Source: Methanococcoides vulcani (GTDB lineage Archaea; Halobacteriota; Methanosarcinia; Methanosarcinales; Methanosarcinaceae). From it: a stretch of DNA of 64,000 nucleotides. Below the pieces are notes generated by a model. It was not told the origin of the DNA, did not search any database, and saw nothing but the letters and a program-made list of their open reading frames with translations. Position numbers and translations under genes: made by a program. This document shows positions 35,061-45,728 of the stretch, one piece after another; within the stretch, counting starts at the first letter, position 1; every line of letters starts with the position of its first letter. The stretch spans positions 319,468 through 383,467 of the forward strand of contig NZ_FOHQ01000001.1 in NCBI RefSeq assembly GCF_900111645.1. The letters are read 5' to 3'.

Positions 35061-36446
35061 TCACTCACTGGTCTTCTGGTGAGCAGGGTGGTACTTTTCA
35101 ATGTACTTGTTATCGATCCTTGTGAGTTGTGCTTCAGGCAGCTCTGAAAGGATCTCCCATGCGACTCTTAATGTATCGTCGATGGTACGGTCCTCATCCC
35201 TGCTCTGGCGAACAAATCTGTCTTCGAACAGATCTGCGAACTCAAGGATCTTCCTGTCTCTTTCGGACAGTGCTTCTTTACCGACGATAGCAACCAATCC
35301 ACGAAGGTCACGACCTTCTGCGTATGCTGCATACATCTGGTCAGACACTGCCTTGTGGTCATCTCTTGTCTTTCCGTCTCCGATACCGGAGTTCATAAGA
35401 CGGGAAAGGGATGGCAATACGTTGATCGGTGGGTAGATACCCTTCCTGTGAAGTTCACGGGAAACCACGATCTGTCCTTCGGTAATGTAACCTGAAAGGT
35501 CAGGGATCGGGTGAGTGATATCGTCACCAGGCATGGTAAGGATAGAGAACTGGGTAACAGATCCCTTTAAGCCTTTGATAACACCTGCTCTTTCATACAG
35601 CGATGCAAGATCAGTGTACATGTAACCTGGGTAACCACGTCTTCCTGGAACCTCTTCTCTTGCTGCACCCATCTGACGCAGTGCTTCACAATAGTTTGTG
35701 ATATCTGTCAGGATAACGAGTACGTGCATGTCATGCTCGTAAGCAAGGTATTCTGCAGCTGTAAGAGCCATCCTTGGAGTGATGATACGCTCGACAGCAG
35801 GGTCGTCTGCAAGGTTAAGGAAAACAACAGCCCTTTCAAGAGCACCTGTCTTCTCGAAGTCCTCCATGAAGTACTGCGCTTCTTCGTTGGTGATACCCAT
35901 TGCAGCGAAAACCACTGCGAAATCTTCATCGCTTCCTGGGACCTTTGCCTGTCTTGCGATCTGAAGTGCGATCTCGTTGTGTGGAAGACCTGCTCCGGAG
36001 AAGATAGGAAGTTTCTGTCCTCTCACAAGGCTATTTGTACCATCGATTGTGGAGATACCTGTCTGGATAAAGTCCTCTGGAGGCATCCTGGAATATGGGT
36101 TCATTGCTGCACCGTTGACGTCCACTCTCTCATCAGGAACGATACGTGGTCCACCATCGAGTGGTTCACCGGCACCTGAAAGGATCCTTCCAAGCATGTC
36201 CTTTGATACTGGCAGCTTGATAGTCTCGCCACTGAAGACTACACCGGATTCTTCGTTGAGTCCGACTGTACCTTCGAAAACCTGGACAACTACCATATCT
36301 GCAGATGTATCAAGAACCTGACCTCTCTTGGTGGTTCCGTCCGGCAGGTTGATCTGAACAAGTTCACCATACCCTACAGGTTCTGTCTTATCAAGGAAAA
36401 TCAGAGGTCCGGAAACCTCTACGATCGTTTTGTATTCTTTGGTCAT
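35061..36446 (-). CDS. ahaB: A1Ao ATP synthase subunit B
   Basis: 461 aa non-catalytic regulatory nucleotide-binding subunit of the head. [25 protein letters not shown] (degenerate P-loop, as in B subunits), then [17 protein letters not shown]. It begins two bases after the ahaA stop. No anomaly seen. Confidence 0.97.
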   Translation of the reverse strand: MTKEYKTIVEVSGPLIFLDKTEPVGYGELVQINLPDGTTKRGQVLDTSADMVVVQVFEGTVGLNEESGVVFSGETIKLPVSKDMLGRILSGAGEPLDGGPRIVPDERVDVNGAAMNPYSRMPPEDFIQTGISTIDGTNSLVRGQKLPIFSGAGLPHNEIALQIARQAKVPGSDEDFAVVFAAMGITNEEAQYFMEDFEKTGALERAVVFLNLADDPAVERIITPRMALTAAEYLAYEHDMHVLVILTDITNYCEALRQMGAAREEVPGRRGYPGYMYTDLASLYERAGVIKGLKGSVTQFSILTMPGDDITHPIPDLSGYITEGQIVVSRELHRKGIYPPINVLPSLSRLMNSGIGDGKTRDDHKAVSDQMYAAYAEGRDLRGLVAIVGKEALSERDRKILEFADLFEDRFVRQSRDEDRTIDDTLRVAWEILSELPEAQLTRIDNKYIEKYHPAHQKTSE

Positions 36447-36448
36447 GT

Positions 36449-38185
36449 TCAGTTGCCTCCGAGCTGAGCAAATTCTTCATCCATCTTTGCCATGACTACA
36501 TCCAGTGCAGCATCGAAGTCCTCTTCGTATTTAACTTTTGCCAGTTCATCCTTTGACTCGATAGTAATGATCTTGTTCATTGGAACTCCTGACTCAAGTG
36601 CAGCTGTTGCCATCTCACCGTACTTTGTGATAGATTTGAGAAGCTTGTACTGCTTTTCAAATGGACAGTATGTGTCGACAGGGTGGAACGCATTCTGCTG
36701 GAGGAAGTATTCCCTCACCATACGTGCGATCTCAAGGGTCAACTGCTGGTCTTCCGGAAGTGCATCTGAACCTACAAGCTGTACGATCTCCTGCAACTCG
36801 GATTCCTGCTGCAAAAGGTCCATTGCATTGTCCCTGAGGTCGGTCCAGTCAGGTGCGACATTTTCGGAGAACCAGTCTGCAAGACCCTGAGTGTATAGAC
36901 TGTAACTTGTCAGCCAGTTAATGGATGGGAAGTGTCTTCTCTGTGAGAGCTTTGCGTCAAGAGCCCAGAACACTTTAACGATACGAAGTGTGTTCTGTGT
37001 GACAGGCTCGGAGAAGTCACCACCGGGTGGTGATACTGCACCAATAACTGTAATTGAACCGTCAAGTCCTGCAAGTGAGTTCACGGAACCAGCACGCTCA
37101 TAGAACTCTGAGAGCCTTGCTGAAAGGTATGCTGGATAACCTTCTTCACCAGGCATCTCTTCAAGTCTGGATGAGATCTCTCTCATTGCTTCTGCCCATC
37201 TTGAGCTTGAGTCTGCCATGAGTGATACATCGTATCCCATGTCTCTGTAATATTCTGCAATTGTGATTCCAGTGTAAACTGATGCTTCACGAGCAGCTAC
37301 GGGCATGTTGGATGTGTTTGCTATAAGAACTGTCCTTTCCATAAGTGGACGGCCAGTCTTTGGATCTTCGAGTTCAGGGAACTCGTTCAGTACCTCAGCC
37401 ATCTCATTACCGCGCTCTCCGCAACCAATGTAGACCACAATATCTGTGTCACTCCATTTTGCGAGCTGCTGCTGTGTAACTGTCTTTCCTGATCCGAATG
37501 GACCTGGAATTGCAGCGGTACCGCCTTTTGCGACAGGGAACATTCCGTCAAGGATCCTCTGACCTGTGATCAAAGGCTTGGTTGGCATGAGCTTCTTAGC
37601 TACAGGACGTGGACCTCGTACCGGCCACTTCTGCATCATTGGAAGCTCGGTTCCATCAGCGAGTACACATACAGTTTCATCGACCCTGAAGCTTCCGCTC
37701 TTGATCTCTTTTACTGTGCCGGATACTGTTGGTGGGAGCATGATCTTGTGCTCGATGTTTGCAGTTTCCTGAACAACACCAATAACACTTCCACCTTCTA
37801 CAGCATCGCCGTTGCTTACTGTTGGCTTGAACTCCCATGTCCTTTCACGGTCAAGTCCGTTTGCAGTTACTCCTCTCTCAATGAAGTTGCCCATCTTTTC
37901 CTGCAACACCTGGAGAGGTCTCTGTATACCATCATAAATACTTTCTAATAATCCGGGTCCAAGTTCCACGGATAAAGGCATACCAGTGTTCACTACAGGT
38001 TCTCCCGGTTTGATACCGGACGTATCTTCATATACCTGAACAGTGGCCTTTGCGCCCTGGATCTTGATTACTTCACCCATCAGTCCTTCGTGACCTACCT
38101 TGACCACATCGTACATTCTCGGTTTAATTCCTGTAACTGTGACGACCGGTCCTGCCACACGATAAATTTCACCATTTACTTCCAC
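36449..38185 (-). CDS. ahaA: A1Ao ATP synthase catalytic subunit A
   Basis: 578 aa. Walker [14 protein letters not shown], Walker [19 protein letters not shown], and the archaeal non-homologous insert. Catalyses ATP formation from the ion gradient made by methanogenesis. Full length, no intein. Its start overlaps ahaF. Confidence 0.97.
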   Translation of the reverse strand: MEVNGEIYRVAGPVVTVTGIKPRMYDVVKVGHEGLMGEVIKIQGAKATVQVYEDTSGIKPGEPVVNTGMPLSVELGPGLLESIYDGIQRPLQVLQEKMGNFIERGVTANGLDRERTWEFKPTVSNGDAVEGGSVIGVVQETANIEHKIMLPPTVSGTVKEIKSGSFRVDETVCVLADGTELPMMQKWPVRGPRPVAKKLMPTKPLITGQRILDGMFPVAKGGTAAIPGPFGSGKTVTQQQLAKWSDTDIVVYIGCGERGNEMAEVLNEFPELEDPKTGRPLMERTVLIANTSNMPVAAREASVYTGITIAEYYRDMGYDVSLMADSSSRWAEAMREISSRLEEMPGEEGYPAYLSARLSEFYERAGSVNSLAGLDGSITVIGAVSPPGGDFSEPVTQNTLRIVKVFWALDAKLSQRRHFPSINWLTSYSLYTQGLADWFSENVAPDWTDLRDNAMDLLQQESELQEIVQLVGSDALPEDQQLTLEIARMVREYFLQQNAFHPVDTYCPFEKQYKLLKSITKYGEMATAALESGVPMNKIITIESKDELAKVKYEEDFDAALDVVMAKMDEEFAQLGGN

Positions 38186-38475
38186 AGATCTACACCTACC
38201 GATTGTTTTATCTTTTCCCTTAAGTTTGAGCTTTCACCAGTTCCTCCGAGAGTAACGACTGTTGGCTCAACAGACTCACTTAGAGTGTCTCTCAAAATTT
38301 CCGGTAGTTTGTTAACGTCATCGCCATGCATGACAAAAATGCCGACATCGGAATCCTTTAGGACCTTTGTGACCATGGATTCCAGCTCATCATCTTTGGC
38401 TTCGTATATTTTTTTGACACCAGCCAGTCTGAATCCTGTAACAAACTCGCTGTTACCTACTACTGCTAATTCCAT
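38176..38475 (-). CDS. ahaF: A1Ao ATP synthase subunit F
   Basis: 99 aa, [22 protein letters not shown] is the F-subunit signature with an alpha/beta body ([12 protein letters not shown]). Central-stalk and regulatory. Starts in the ahaC stop codon and runs 10 bases into ahaA. Confidence 0.94.
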   Translation of the reverse strand: MELAVVGNSEFVTGFRLAGVKKIYEAKDDELESMVTKVLKDSDVGIFVMHGDDVNKLPEILRDTLSESVEPTVVTLGGTGESSNLREKIKQSVGVDLWK

Positions 38476-39548
38476 TAGATCACCAACTGGTTCCTGATTA
38501 TTTCCTCATCAAGATTCGCTGCTTTTCCACGCAGTATAATGCGCAGGTTGTTCACTTCATTCTTCTTGTTCAGGACATAGTCCATGATCGGAACAATGGA
38601 TAGTGGGTACATATGTGAAAAGCTTGCAGCGGATTTGATGCTGTGTCTTGTGAGTTGAGTTTCCAGATCGACCAGTGAATCCATTTCCGGGCTCACTATG
38701 TCAGAGATGTCTTCCCAATATGGATATTTTTCAAGTGAATTGATAAATTCACTGAAAGGAAGAGGCAATAGCTTTTCGATCTCTTTCATGCTTAAATGAA
38801 GACCGCCCTCAAGAATGAGGTCTGCAATTTCGTCCTCGCCGACACCTGCTTTCTTTAACCTAAAAAGTGTACTGAGATTCTTTATATCGATCTCCGTGCG
38901 GATGAACTTTGAGAACAGCTTGCGGTCATTGGACCCCGGAGTGCCGATCGCGTAGAACATTCCGTTATAGTACTCTTTGTCAAGCTGGTTTTCAATAGCA
39001 GAGAGGTTTGTCCCATCATATCCTTTTAATGTCGGGTAATAATCGGTCCCACTGAGAGCATCGATGACACTTTCATAGGATTCTTTTTCTGCAAGGCTTG
39101 ACAAAAATGTATAAGACAGTTGTCCGGCTGCTACGAGACTATCGTTGATCTCTTCTACTGATGCATTACAATACTTTCCACGTAGGATCGTTTTGATGCT
39201 CCATATATCGTATTTCTTTAAATATTCAGAGATCAGGTAGTTCAACTCGCCTTCTGATATATTGATGATCTTTGTAAAAGTGACACCTAGGTTTCTGTTC
39301 AATGCATGCTCGAACAGATCCACGCCGTCATATACTCTTGCCAGTTCGTCGACATCCTGCTTATATTGTGATTCTTCGATGAAACGTGTGATCTCATCAA
39401 TGCCCATGTTCATAAGTCGGGGATAGGTCTCCCTTGGAAGAAGATTGCTCTTCATCGCTCGAACACGTGCTGTCGCATAAGCATAATTGGAGCCACTTCC
39501 GCGGTGAGTCGGACTACTTTTCCTTTTTAATTTTTGCAAAAGCCGCAT
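38475..39548 (-). CDS. ahaC: A1Ao ATP synthase subunit C
   Basis: 357 aa helical subunit ([20 protein letters not shown]) that caps the c ring and holds the central stalk. Good length. One base overlaps ahaF; 8 bases separate it from ahaE. Confidence 0.95.
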   Translation of the reverse strand: MRLLQKLKRKSSPTHRGSGSNYAYATARVRAMKSNLLPRETYPRLMNMGIDEITRFIEESQYKQDVDELARVYDGVDLFEHALNRNLGVTFTKIINISEGELNYLISEYLKKYDIWSIKTILRGKYCNASVEEINDSLVAAGQLSYTFLSSLAEKESYESVIDALSGTDYYPTLKGYDGTNLSAIENQLDKEYYNGMFYAIGTPGSNDRKLFSKFIRTEIDIKNLSTLFRLKKAGVGEDEIADLILEGGLHLSMKEIEKLLPLPFSEFINSLEKYPYWEDISDIVSPEMDSLVDLETQLTRHSIKSAASFSHMYPLSIVPIMDYVLNKKNEVNNLRIILRGKAANLDEEIIRNQLVI

Positions 39549-39555
39549 TTTGATA

Positions 39556-40107
39556 TCACCCGAACAAGATATCAGATGTTTGTTTCAATGATTGCTCATT
39601 AACATTCTTCAGGATTATGTCATATGTATAATCCAGACGAATTGTCCCATCATTGTTCTCAATGACCACGCCACCAATACAATCAACATTGCCAGCATAT
39701 TCCAATGAAGAGAGTTTTCGGACAAGTTCCTCAGAGTCTTTGTTAGAATATATTTTGCTGCCGTTGCCTTCATTCTGTTCAATGATGGCCTTCAACAACT
39801 CTTCCTGTTTTTTGGCAGGCAGGGCTACAATAGACTCTACTGAATTGTCGTATACTTTATCAAGGACTTCTTTGCGGGCATTAAGCGTTGCACGTTTGAC
39901 TTCCAGGTTTGCACTGGATGTCTCCTGTTGGCGTAATCTTTTGATATCATCTTCAGCTTTTGCAAGACTGTCTCCCATGATCTTTTTTGCAGACTGCCTA
40001 GCTTCATCAAGTATCTGAGATACTTCTGCATCAGCTTCTGCATTGACCATGGTAACATTTGCTTGCGCAGCATCCATGATATCTTTTATAACTGTTTCGA
40101 GTCCCAT
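39556..40107 (-). CDS. ahaE: A1Ao ATP synthase subunit E
   Basis: 183 aa peripheral-stalk subunit, long N-terminal coiled coil (VSQILDEARQSAKKIMGDSL) and C-terminal alpha/beta head with NDGTIRLDYTYDIIL. Pairs with AhaH. Confidence 0.94.
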   Translation of the reverse strand: MGLETVIKDIMDAAQANVTMVNAEADAEVSQILDEARQSAKKIMGDSLAKAEDDIKRLRQQETSSANLEVKRATLNARKEVLDKVYDNSVESIVALPAKKQEELLKAIIEQNEGNGSKIYSNKDSEELVRKLSSLEYAGNVDCIGGVVIENNDGTIRLDYTYDIILKNVNEQSLKQTSDILFG

Positions 40108-40159
40108 GCTCTGACACCTTCAGAGAATTTAAGAGCAATATAATTGCTCTCAAATTAAC

Positions 40160-40399
<240 letters not shown>

Positions 40400-40403
40400 T
40401 TAT

Positions 40404-42344
40404 TCATTCCTCCGTGTATTTTCTTATATATCCGAATGGGTTGTATTTTCTTCCGCCACCTTCGTAGAATTTACCGAAAAACTCTACATACTGCAATCTG
40501 AGTGCATGTAATCCAGGGGCTATTATACTCAGGACTGTGTTTAACGCATGTCCGAATATGAATACTAGTATTGCGCCTACTGCTGCTATGATTCCGCCCT
40601 GAGGCAGGATCATATCAAAAGCTATGAGATTGACAGTAGATGCAATATAAATTGATGACAATCCTACTGCTATTAAACGAGTGTAGGAAAGTGCATTACT
40701 TAATAGTGCAGGTAATTCGATAGGTCCTTTTACGCCTTCTCCTTTAACGAGCATGACGAATCCTATAAGGAACACTATGATCCCTATTATTTGTGTAGGT
40801 GCTGTACCGGTGTAACCAAGTACTGCTAAGATTATTCCAAGTTCTACTACAAGCCAGCTACCTTTTTCAAACATTGCTGCAGCAAAACCGTGGTTTCTCT
40901 TCTCGTTTATGAATCCAATCACGTATCCGAAATTGATATGAAGCACACCGATAAGTGCTGTTGCAGCTATCATTGTCATAACAATATGTGTACGGTGGAT
41001 TGGATATGTGATCACTTCTCCGGCGATCGGGGAGGCGAACAGTGTTATTGTTTCGAATCCTGCGATCAGTCCGGGCACTGTACCGTGATCTGTGTGCAGA
41101 CTTGCAAGTGGGAATCCAAGGAACTCGCCGTAAAGGATACCAAATATCAATGTTGATACCTGACAGTAGATAAGTACATTCATCAGAGGTTTGACTGCAT
41201 CTGATTTGACCATCTTTTTGATTCCCATGGCAAGTGCCAGAAGGATCAATGCGTATCCGATATCACCAAGGATCATTCCATAGAAAAGTGGGAATGATAT
41301 GAATATCAGTGTTGTTGGATCGATCTCATTGTATTTTGGACGTGCATACAGGTTCATTATTTCCTGGAATGGCCTTGCGACCTTTGGATTGTCATACTCG
41401 ATTGGTATGATGTCCGTATCCTGTTTGGTAATTTCCTGCACTGATACAAAAGCTCGTCCGTTTGTTGCAGTGTTAACGATGCTCTCAAGTCCTGCAACAC
41501 CATCTTCCGGAACCCATCCATCTATCATGAATGTGTGTTCAGATGTTGCAATTTTGACTGGAGCTTCTGCTTTTTCGGATTCGATAGCAAGCAGTTCTTC
41601 ACTGGCAAGTATGAATTCAGAATATTTCTCTTTGATCGATGAAATATCTGTTTCCAGTGATTCGATCTGTTTAAGGATGTCTGCTTCTTCCTTTTCAATG
41701 CCTGCAAGTAAGGTTTGTGGTATGCCACTTATTTCAGGGATCCTGAGCTCTCTGAACTCAAAGTTTGAAAGGATCTCTGAAACTGTTGCTTCATCCTCTT
41801 TCTTGACAAACAATGCTACAGTTCCGGTATTCTGGTCATACTCCATCTCGTAGGTCGATGTAACCTTTGAGATAGCAGGACCAACATTTTCCTTGACAGT
41901 ACCTGCAAAGACTGCGATGTTCTCATAATTACGATACAATTCCATCTCAATTGGAATTGCTGAGAATGGCGCAAGGTCTTTCGCCAGTGTTTCAAGTTCC
42001 TTTAATCGTGATTCCAGTTCTGATCTCTGTTCTGTTTTCGCAGTAACCTCTTCATCCAGTTTATCAAGTTTGGATTCAAGGTCATTTAAAACAGTGTTAA
42101 CCTTCTGTTTAGGTGCATCTGATTTCTTGACACCAAGGAAGGATGAAATAGATCTTAACTGAATAAGCTTTTTAGAAACATCACCTGCGTTTTCGAAAGG
42201 TCTGCCAAGTTTGAGTCCGGAACCATCTTCATTGTAATTCTCAAGGTGGAATAGATTGCTGCTATGGAGAGCCTCAATTGTTTCTTCCATAATGTCCTTG
42301 TGACCTACAATGACGGCACGACTCATCTGTTTTGGCTTAAGCAT
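40404..42344 (-). CDS. ahaI: A1Ao ATP synthase subunit I (a-type)
   Basis: 646 aa. The cytoplasmic N-terminal half is coiled coil (TAKTEQRSELESRLKELE), followed by about seven membrane spans including the essential Arg region LLSNALSYTRLIAVGLSS. Carries ion flow past the c ring and binds the peripheral stalks. Runs eight bases into ahaH. Confidence 0.96.
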   Translation of the reverse strand: MLKPKQMSRAVIVGHKDIMEETIEALHSSNLFHLENYNEDGSGLKLGRPFENAGDVSKKLIQLRSISSFLGVKKSDAPKQKVNTVLNDLESKLDKLDEEVTAKTEQRSELESRLKELETLAKDLAPFSAIPIEMELYRNYENIAVFAGTVKENVGPAISKVTSTYEMEYDQNTGTVALFVKKEDEATVSEILSNFEFRELRIPEISGIPQTLLAGIEKEEADILKQIESLETDISSIKEKYSEFILASEELLAIESEKAEAPVKIATSEHTFMIDGWVPEDGVAGLESIVNTATNGRAFVSVQEITKQDTDIIPIEYDNPKVARPFQEIMNLYARPKYNEIDPTTLIFISFPLFYGMILGDIGYALILLALAMGIKKMVKSDAVKPLMNVLIYCQVSTLIFGILYGEFLGFPLASLHTDHGTVPGLIAGFETITLFASPIAGEVITYPIHRTHIVMTMIAATALIGVLHINFGYVIGFINEKRNHGFAAAMFEKGSWLVVELGIILAVLGYTGTAPTQIIGIIVFLIGFVMLVKGEGVKGPIELPALLSNALSYTRLIAVGLSSIYIASTVNLIAFDMILPQGGIIAAVGAILVFIFGHALNTVLSIIAPGLHALRLQYVEFFGKFYEGGGRKYNPFGYIRKYTEE

Positions 42345-42663
42345 GAATTGCCCTCTCGAATTCTGTGACTAGATTATCAACGGCTTTATGAACGTTAGCT
42401 TCAGCTTTTTCACTGATGCTTTCTGCTTCACCGTTGCCGTTAGTAATAATTTCTTCAGATTCCTGTTTAATTGTTTCTTCAGCAGACTTAAGTGCACTCT
42501 GTGCAGATTTCGCTGCATCAGCTTCTGCCTGTTTGATGATCTCTCTGGCTTCAGCACGAGCATTCATTATACGCTCGCTCTTATTTTTGAGCCCTTCCTC
42601 CACCATTTTGGCCGCACTTTGTTCTGCTTCCTTTATTTCGGATAATATTTTGTCTTTAGCCAT
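42337..42663 (-). CDS. ahaH: A1Ao ATP synthase subunit H
   Basis: About 108 aa coiled coil (MAKDKILSEIKEAEQSAAKMVEEG). First gene of the operon. Start at ATG 42663 because GAGG is five bases upstream; the longer frame to 42675 lacks support. A TATA-like CTTATATG lies about 60-70 bases upstream as the operon promoter. The gap to 42894 holds no other gene. Confidence 0.92.
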   Translation of the reverse strand: MAKDKILSEIKEAEQSAAKMVEEGLKNKSERIMNARAEAREIIKQAEADAAKSAQSALKSAEETIKQESEEIITNGNGEAESISEKAEANVHKAVDNLVTEFERAIHA

Positions 42664-42893
42664 ATAAATCCTCAATATATCTATAAACTGTTACTTAGCG
42701 CGATTTACTCACCCCTATAGCAAGCATGCATATAAGTTATTCGGTTCCGTCTTTCTGATTGTGGAAATGTTAATAATTTATCATGGGATATTTGCAAAAA
42801 ATACTTAAGTTCTGACTATCTGCAAACCTGATGTTCAGTTTGTCAGAACCTTTTTTGAGATTCCTGTCTCTCAATATAGGGGTAAAATTAGAT

Positions 42894-44087
42894 TCAGTTC
42901 TTTTCCTGGAGGTCGATCCTTAAAGGTATATTTGCATCCTTGGGGATCGTATGGATGTATTCCTTCCTGAACTCCGGGTTTCGCATCATACAATACTCTG
43001 CAGAACCTTTGTATGCACGGTGTTTGCCCATACGCTTCCATATGTCTGCAAGACTGTCCTCTCTGATGTTGCCAAAGGCAAGTGGGGTGTAAGCACATGG
43101 CATGACGTCGCCACCGGATGTCACGTGGATCCATCTTCTACCGGCAAAACAGCCAAACTGGTCAGGTCCCATGAAATAAGGGAATGCTGTAACTCTTGGT
43201 CCATCTGCTGCCATATTCTTTTCTTTCTGGAACTTCTCCAGCCTTGAAACATCCTTCTGGCTGATCGTTTCATCTTCGCGTTCAAGCCATCTGCCAACAG
43301 CGATGATCTCGTAGATGGACATCTCATGCATTCCAAGGCTCTCTGCCAGGCCATAGAAATCTTCGAGGTCGTCAATATTGTCCGGGGAAACCACAACGAA
43401 CATATCTGTAAGAATACCTGCATCAAGACTATTTTGAATTCCATCCATCGCATTTTGGTATGCCCCCTCTCTTCCGCGAACACGGTCATGCTCACTTTCA
43501 AATGGACTGTCAATGCTAATATGTGTCGCAAAAAGACCGGCATTCTTAAGGTCCTGTGCTCTTTCAGCTGTTAACCTGAAACCAGAGGTAAAACATGTGG
43601 CAATAGCCTTTGTCTTATCGACACTGGCAACCATGTCCGCAATATCGGTTCTGAGCATTGTTTCGCCACCATCGAATTGTACAGAATATGTTCCAAGTTC
43701 AATAGCTTCTCCTACTACCCTGTTAATTTCATCAATGCTCAGTTCAGGGTCGGCAACGATTCCTGCAGCACCGCAGTGAATGCAATTGTAAGGACATTTA
43801 TCAGTGATCCCGATCGAGAACTGGTCCGGAATTCTTTTTTTCATAATGGCACCGATCTGTGCACTTATGAGCCTGTTGAACGCAGTGCTTGGTATCGGTG
43901 GGGACCATGTGGAAAAAATGATGTTCTCCTCATCTGCTCTGATCGGTTTCTCTTCCTGGAATATCTTATTGATCCTTTTGATAACAGGACTTGCTATTGT
44001 TGAAAGAGGTCCTTCTATATCCAGAACGACTTTTCCGTTCTCTGTACTTGCATTTACTTTGATTACTGATTTTTCATATACCCGCAT
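42894..44087 (-). CDS. Radical SAM/SPASM protein
   Basis: About 397 aa. Radical SAM motif CPYNCIHCG (CX3CX2C) with FDGGETMLR as GGE motif; C-terminal SPASM-type part GCFAGRRWIHVTSGGDVMPCAY...GNIREDSLADIW. An N-terminal domain of about 95 aa with no match precedes it. Start ATG 44087 (MRVYEKSVIK) follows CCAGGTGA. Placed next to a polyprenyl synthase; the substrate is unknown, perhaps a cofactor or a lipid-linked compound. Confidence 0.85.
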   Translation of the reverse strand: MRVYEKSVIKVNASTENGKVVLDIEGPLSTIASPVIKRINKIFQEEKPIRADEENIIFSTWSPPIPSTAFNRLISAQIGAIMKKRIPDQFSIGITDKCPYNCIHCGAAGIVADPELSIDEINRVVGEAIELGTYSVQFDGGETMLRTDIADMVASVDKTKAIATCFTSGFRLTAERAQDLKNAGLFATHISIDSPFESEHDRVRGREGAYQNAMDGIQNSLDAGILTDMFVVVSPDNIDDLEDFYGLAESLGMHEMSIYEIIAVGRWLEREDETISQKDVSRLEKFQKEKNMAADGPRVTAFPYFMGPDQFGCFAGRRWIHVTSGGDVMPCAYTPLAFGNIREDSLADIWKRMGKHRAYKGSAEYCMMRNPEFRKEYIHTIPKDANIPLRIDLQEKN

Positions 44088-44115
44088 ATCTTCACCTGGG
44101 TTTTTATGATTGATT

Positions 44116-44973
44116 TTATTTTGGAAGCATCTCAATGGTTATGTAGTCGGTGATCTCAAGAAGTTTGTTTCTTGCATCCGATGGCTCAAAGTTTGAAAGT
44201 ATCTCTTTTGCCATTTTCACATATTCCATTGCAATTTCGGTTGCTTTTTGCACAGCCTGCCCCTGTGTCATCTCCTTCTGATATATCTGTAGCAGGGAAA
44301 TGGATTCATGACATGATCTTTTATCATCTGTACTCTCTGTATATTCCAGCAGATCATCAACGATCTGGTATGCTATTCCCAGTTTTCCCCCATAGTCTTT
44401 TAAGAGTTCTGCTGTAGCTTCATCAGCTCCTGCGATATAAGCTCCCATGGTTGCGCTTGCAGCAAAAAGGGATGCTGTTTTCTTATCAATGCAGTCAAAA
44501 TAATTATTGTCTTCAAAGGTTCCGGTTGTGCTTTTTATGTCAATGGTCTCCCCTTCGGCCATTGCCATTCCTGCACGTCCGAATGCCCTGACCACCGGGG
44601 CATCATATGATGATATAAGCTCGATGGACTTTGAGATCATATAGTCACCTGCAAGCATTGCAGCTGCGGGTCCGAATTTCTTGTGCGCGGATTCAACACC
44701 TCTTCTTATGACTCCCTCGTCAAGGATGTCATCGTGTATAAGGGATGCCGAATGGATAAGTTCGATGGCAAGGGCAGCATTAACTGCATCTTCAGAATTG
44801 CTTCCGCATATTTGGGAAGAAAGCATCAGTATAATTGGTCTGACCCTTTTGCCGCCGGATCTGCAAATATGACCGACCACTGATTTCATCTGGGATGAAT
44901 CGTCCATACTGTTGATCATATCGTTCATAGCATCGTTGATATGTTGGTATTCTTCCCATTCTTCGATGTTCAT
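44116..44973 (-). CDS. Trans-isoprenyl diphosphate synthase
   Basis: 285 aa. First Asp-rich motif LIHDDILDEG and a second QIVDDLLEYT, the hallmarks of geranylgeranyl/farnesyl diphosphate synthases. The SGGKRVRPIILML block holds the IPP-binding residues. Serves archaeal lipid or methanophenazine side-chain synthesis. GAGGG precedes ATG. Ends 28 bases before the radical SAM gene, so they likely share a transcript. Confidence 0.92.
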   Translation of the reverse strand: MNIEEWEEYQHINDAMNDMINSMDDSSQMKSVVGHICRSGGKRVRPIILMLSSQICGSNSEDAVNAALAIELIHSASLIHDDILDEGVIRRGVESAHKKFGPAAAMLAGDYMISKSIELISSYDAPVVRAFGRAGMAMAEGETIDIKSTTGTFEDNNYFDCIDKKTASLFAASATMGAYIAGADEATAELLKDYGGKLGIAYQIVDDLLEYTESTDDKRSCHESISLLQIYQKEMTQGQAVQKATEIAMEYVKMAKEILSNFEPSDARNKLLEITDYITIEMLPK

Positions 44974-45021
44974 CGCATGCCCTCATATATGGAAATTTTG
45001 TTTTTGTTCTGGAATTTTATT

Positions 45022-45402
45022 TTATTCGGAGTACTTTGACGGACAGCCCATGACTATCTGTTCTGCATCGATCATTGTTTCAGATACCATGGTTCCTGTC
45101 AGACTGATACTTTTTCCTTCTGCCAGGTTTGCAGGAAGGTCTGCGGAATATTCTACATTTATCTCATAGTTCTCATCTTCTGCATCTGCCAGTGTGAATG
45201 TGGTCATTTCAGGTGAAATGCTAAGGCTTCCATTCTTCACAATTCCCATGGTGTTGACCTTTTGGCCTAAATGTTCCTGTGGATTGGCTGTGATGTCAGA
45301 TACCGTGTAATATCCCTGCTCGACATCTACACCCCAGAGTCCGATCGCCATCACTGCTATTATTGCAATTATGGTGAAGATCGTCTTTCGTTTTTTATCC
45401 AT
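45022..45402 (-). CDS. ccmE: Cytochrome c heme chaperone CcmE (CxxxY type)
   Basis: 126 aa. An N-terminal membrane anchor IFTIIAIIAVMAIGLWGV is followed by an OB-fold domain and ends GCPSKYSE: Cys 120 and Tyr 124 make the CxxxY heme-binding motif of archaeal CcmE rather than HxxxY of proteobacteria. Start ATG 45402 has AGGTG 7 bases upstream. Follows ccmD after 15 bases. Carries heme to c-type cytochromes outside the membrane. Confidence 0.88.
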   Translation of the reverse strand: MDKKRKTIFTIIAIIAVMAIGLWGVDVEQGYYTVSDITANPQEHLGQKVNTMGIVKNGSLSISPEMTTFTLADAEDENYEINVEYSADLPANLAEGKSISLTGTMVSETMIDAEQIVMGCPSKYSE

Positions 45403-45417
45403 GTGCAAACACCTTTA

Positions 45418-45543
45418 TCATTTAAGCTTCCGAATTTTGGAAACCAATTGTGAACGGTTGTATATCAGATAAATAATGTATGATATTAGCACTATCCATG
45501 TAATTACAAAAGCTGTCTGAAATGCCTGTATTCCCAGTGCCAT
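45418..45543 (-). CDS. ccmD: CcmD-like small membrane protein
   Basis: 41 aa, MALGIQAFQTAFVITWIV then LISYIIYLIYNR and a basic end SKIRKLK: one span with the aromatic/basic tail typical of CcmD, which tethers CcmE. Immediately upstream of ccmE, start overlaps no other gene, RBS GGTGAACG about 6 bases upstream. Below usual ORF cut-offs. Confidence 0.75.
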   Translation of the reverse strand: MALGIQAFQTAFVITWIVLISYIIYLIYNRSQLVSKIRKLK

Positions 45544-45728
45544 GCGCGTTCACCTTGCATCGATTTTTGTCGTTGGAAATATGTGGTTTCCTATGTGTGA
45601 TCCATGCCTTGACGACACGGTTTAATATGGGTTCTGTGTAGTATATTGCCATACTATTTAAGTAAATTGAACGAATGTTCTATTGTACTCTTACATTATA
45701 TATATTGCATAAAGGAGAACTGTCTGAT

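Noticed and set aside
45422-45652. 76-aa frame on the minus strand
   Set aside because: It is out of frame with the ccmD gene that occupies the region and has no protein-like features.
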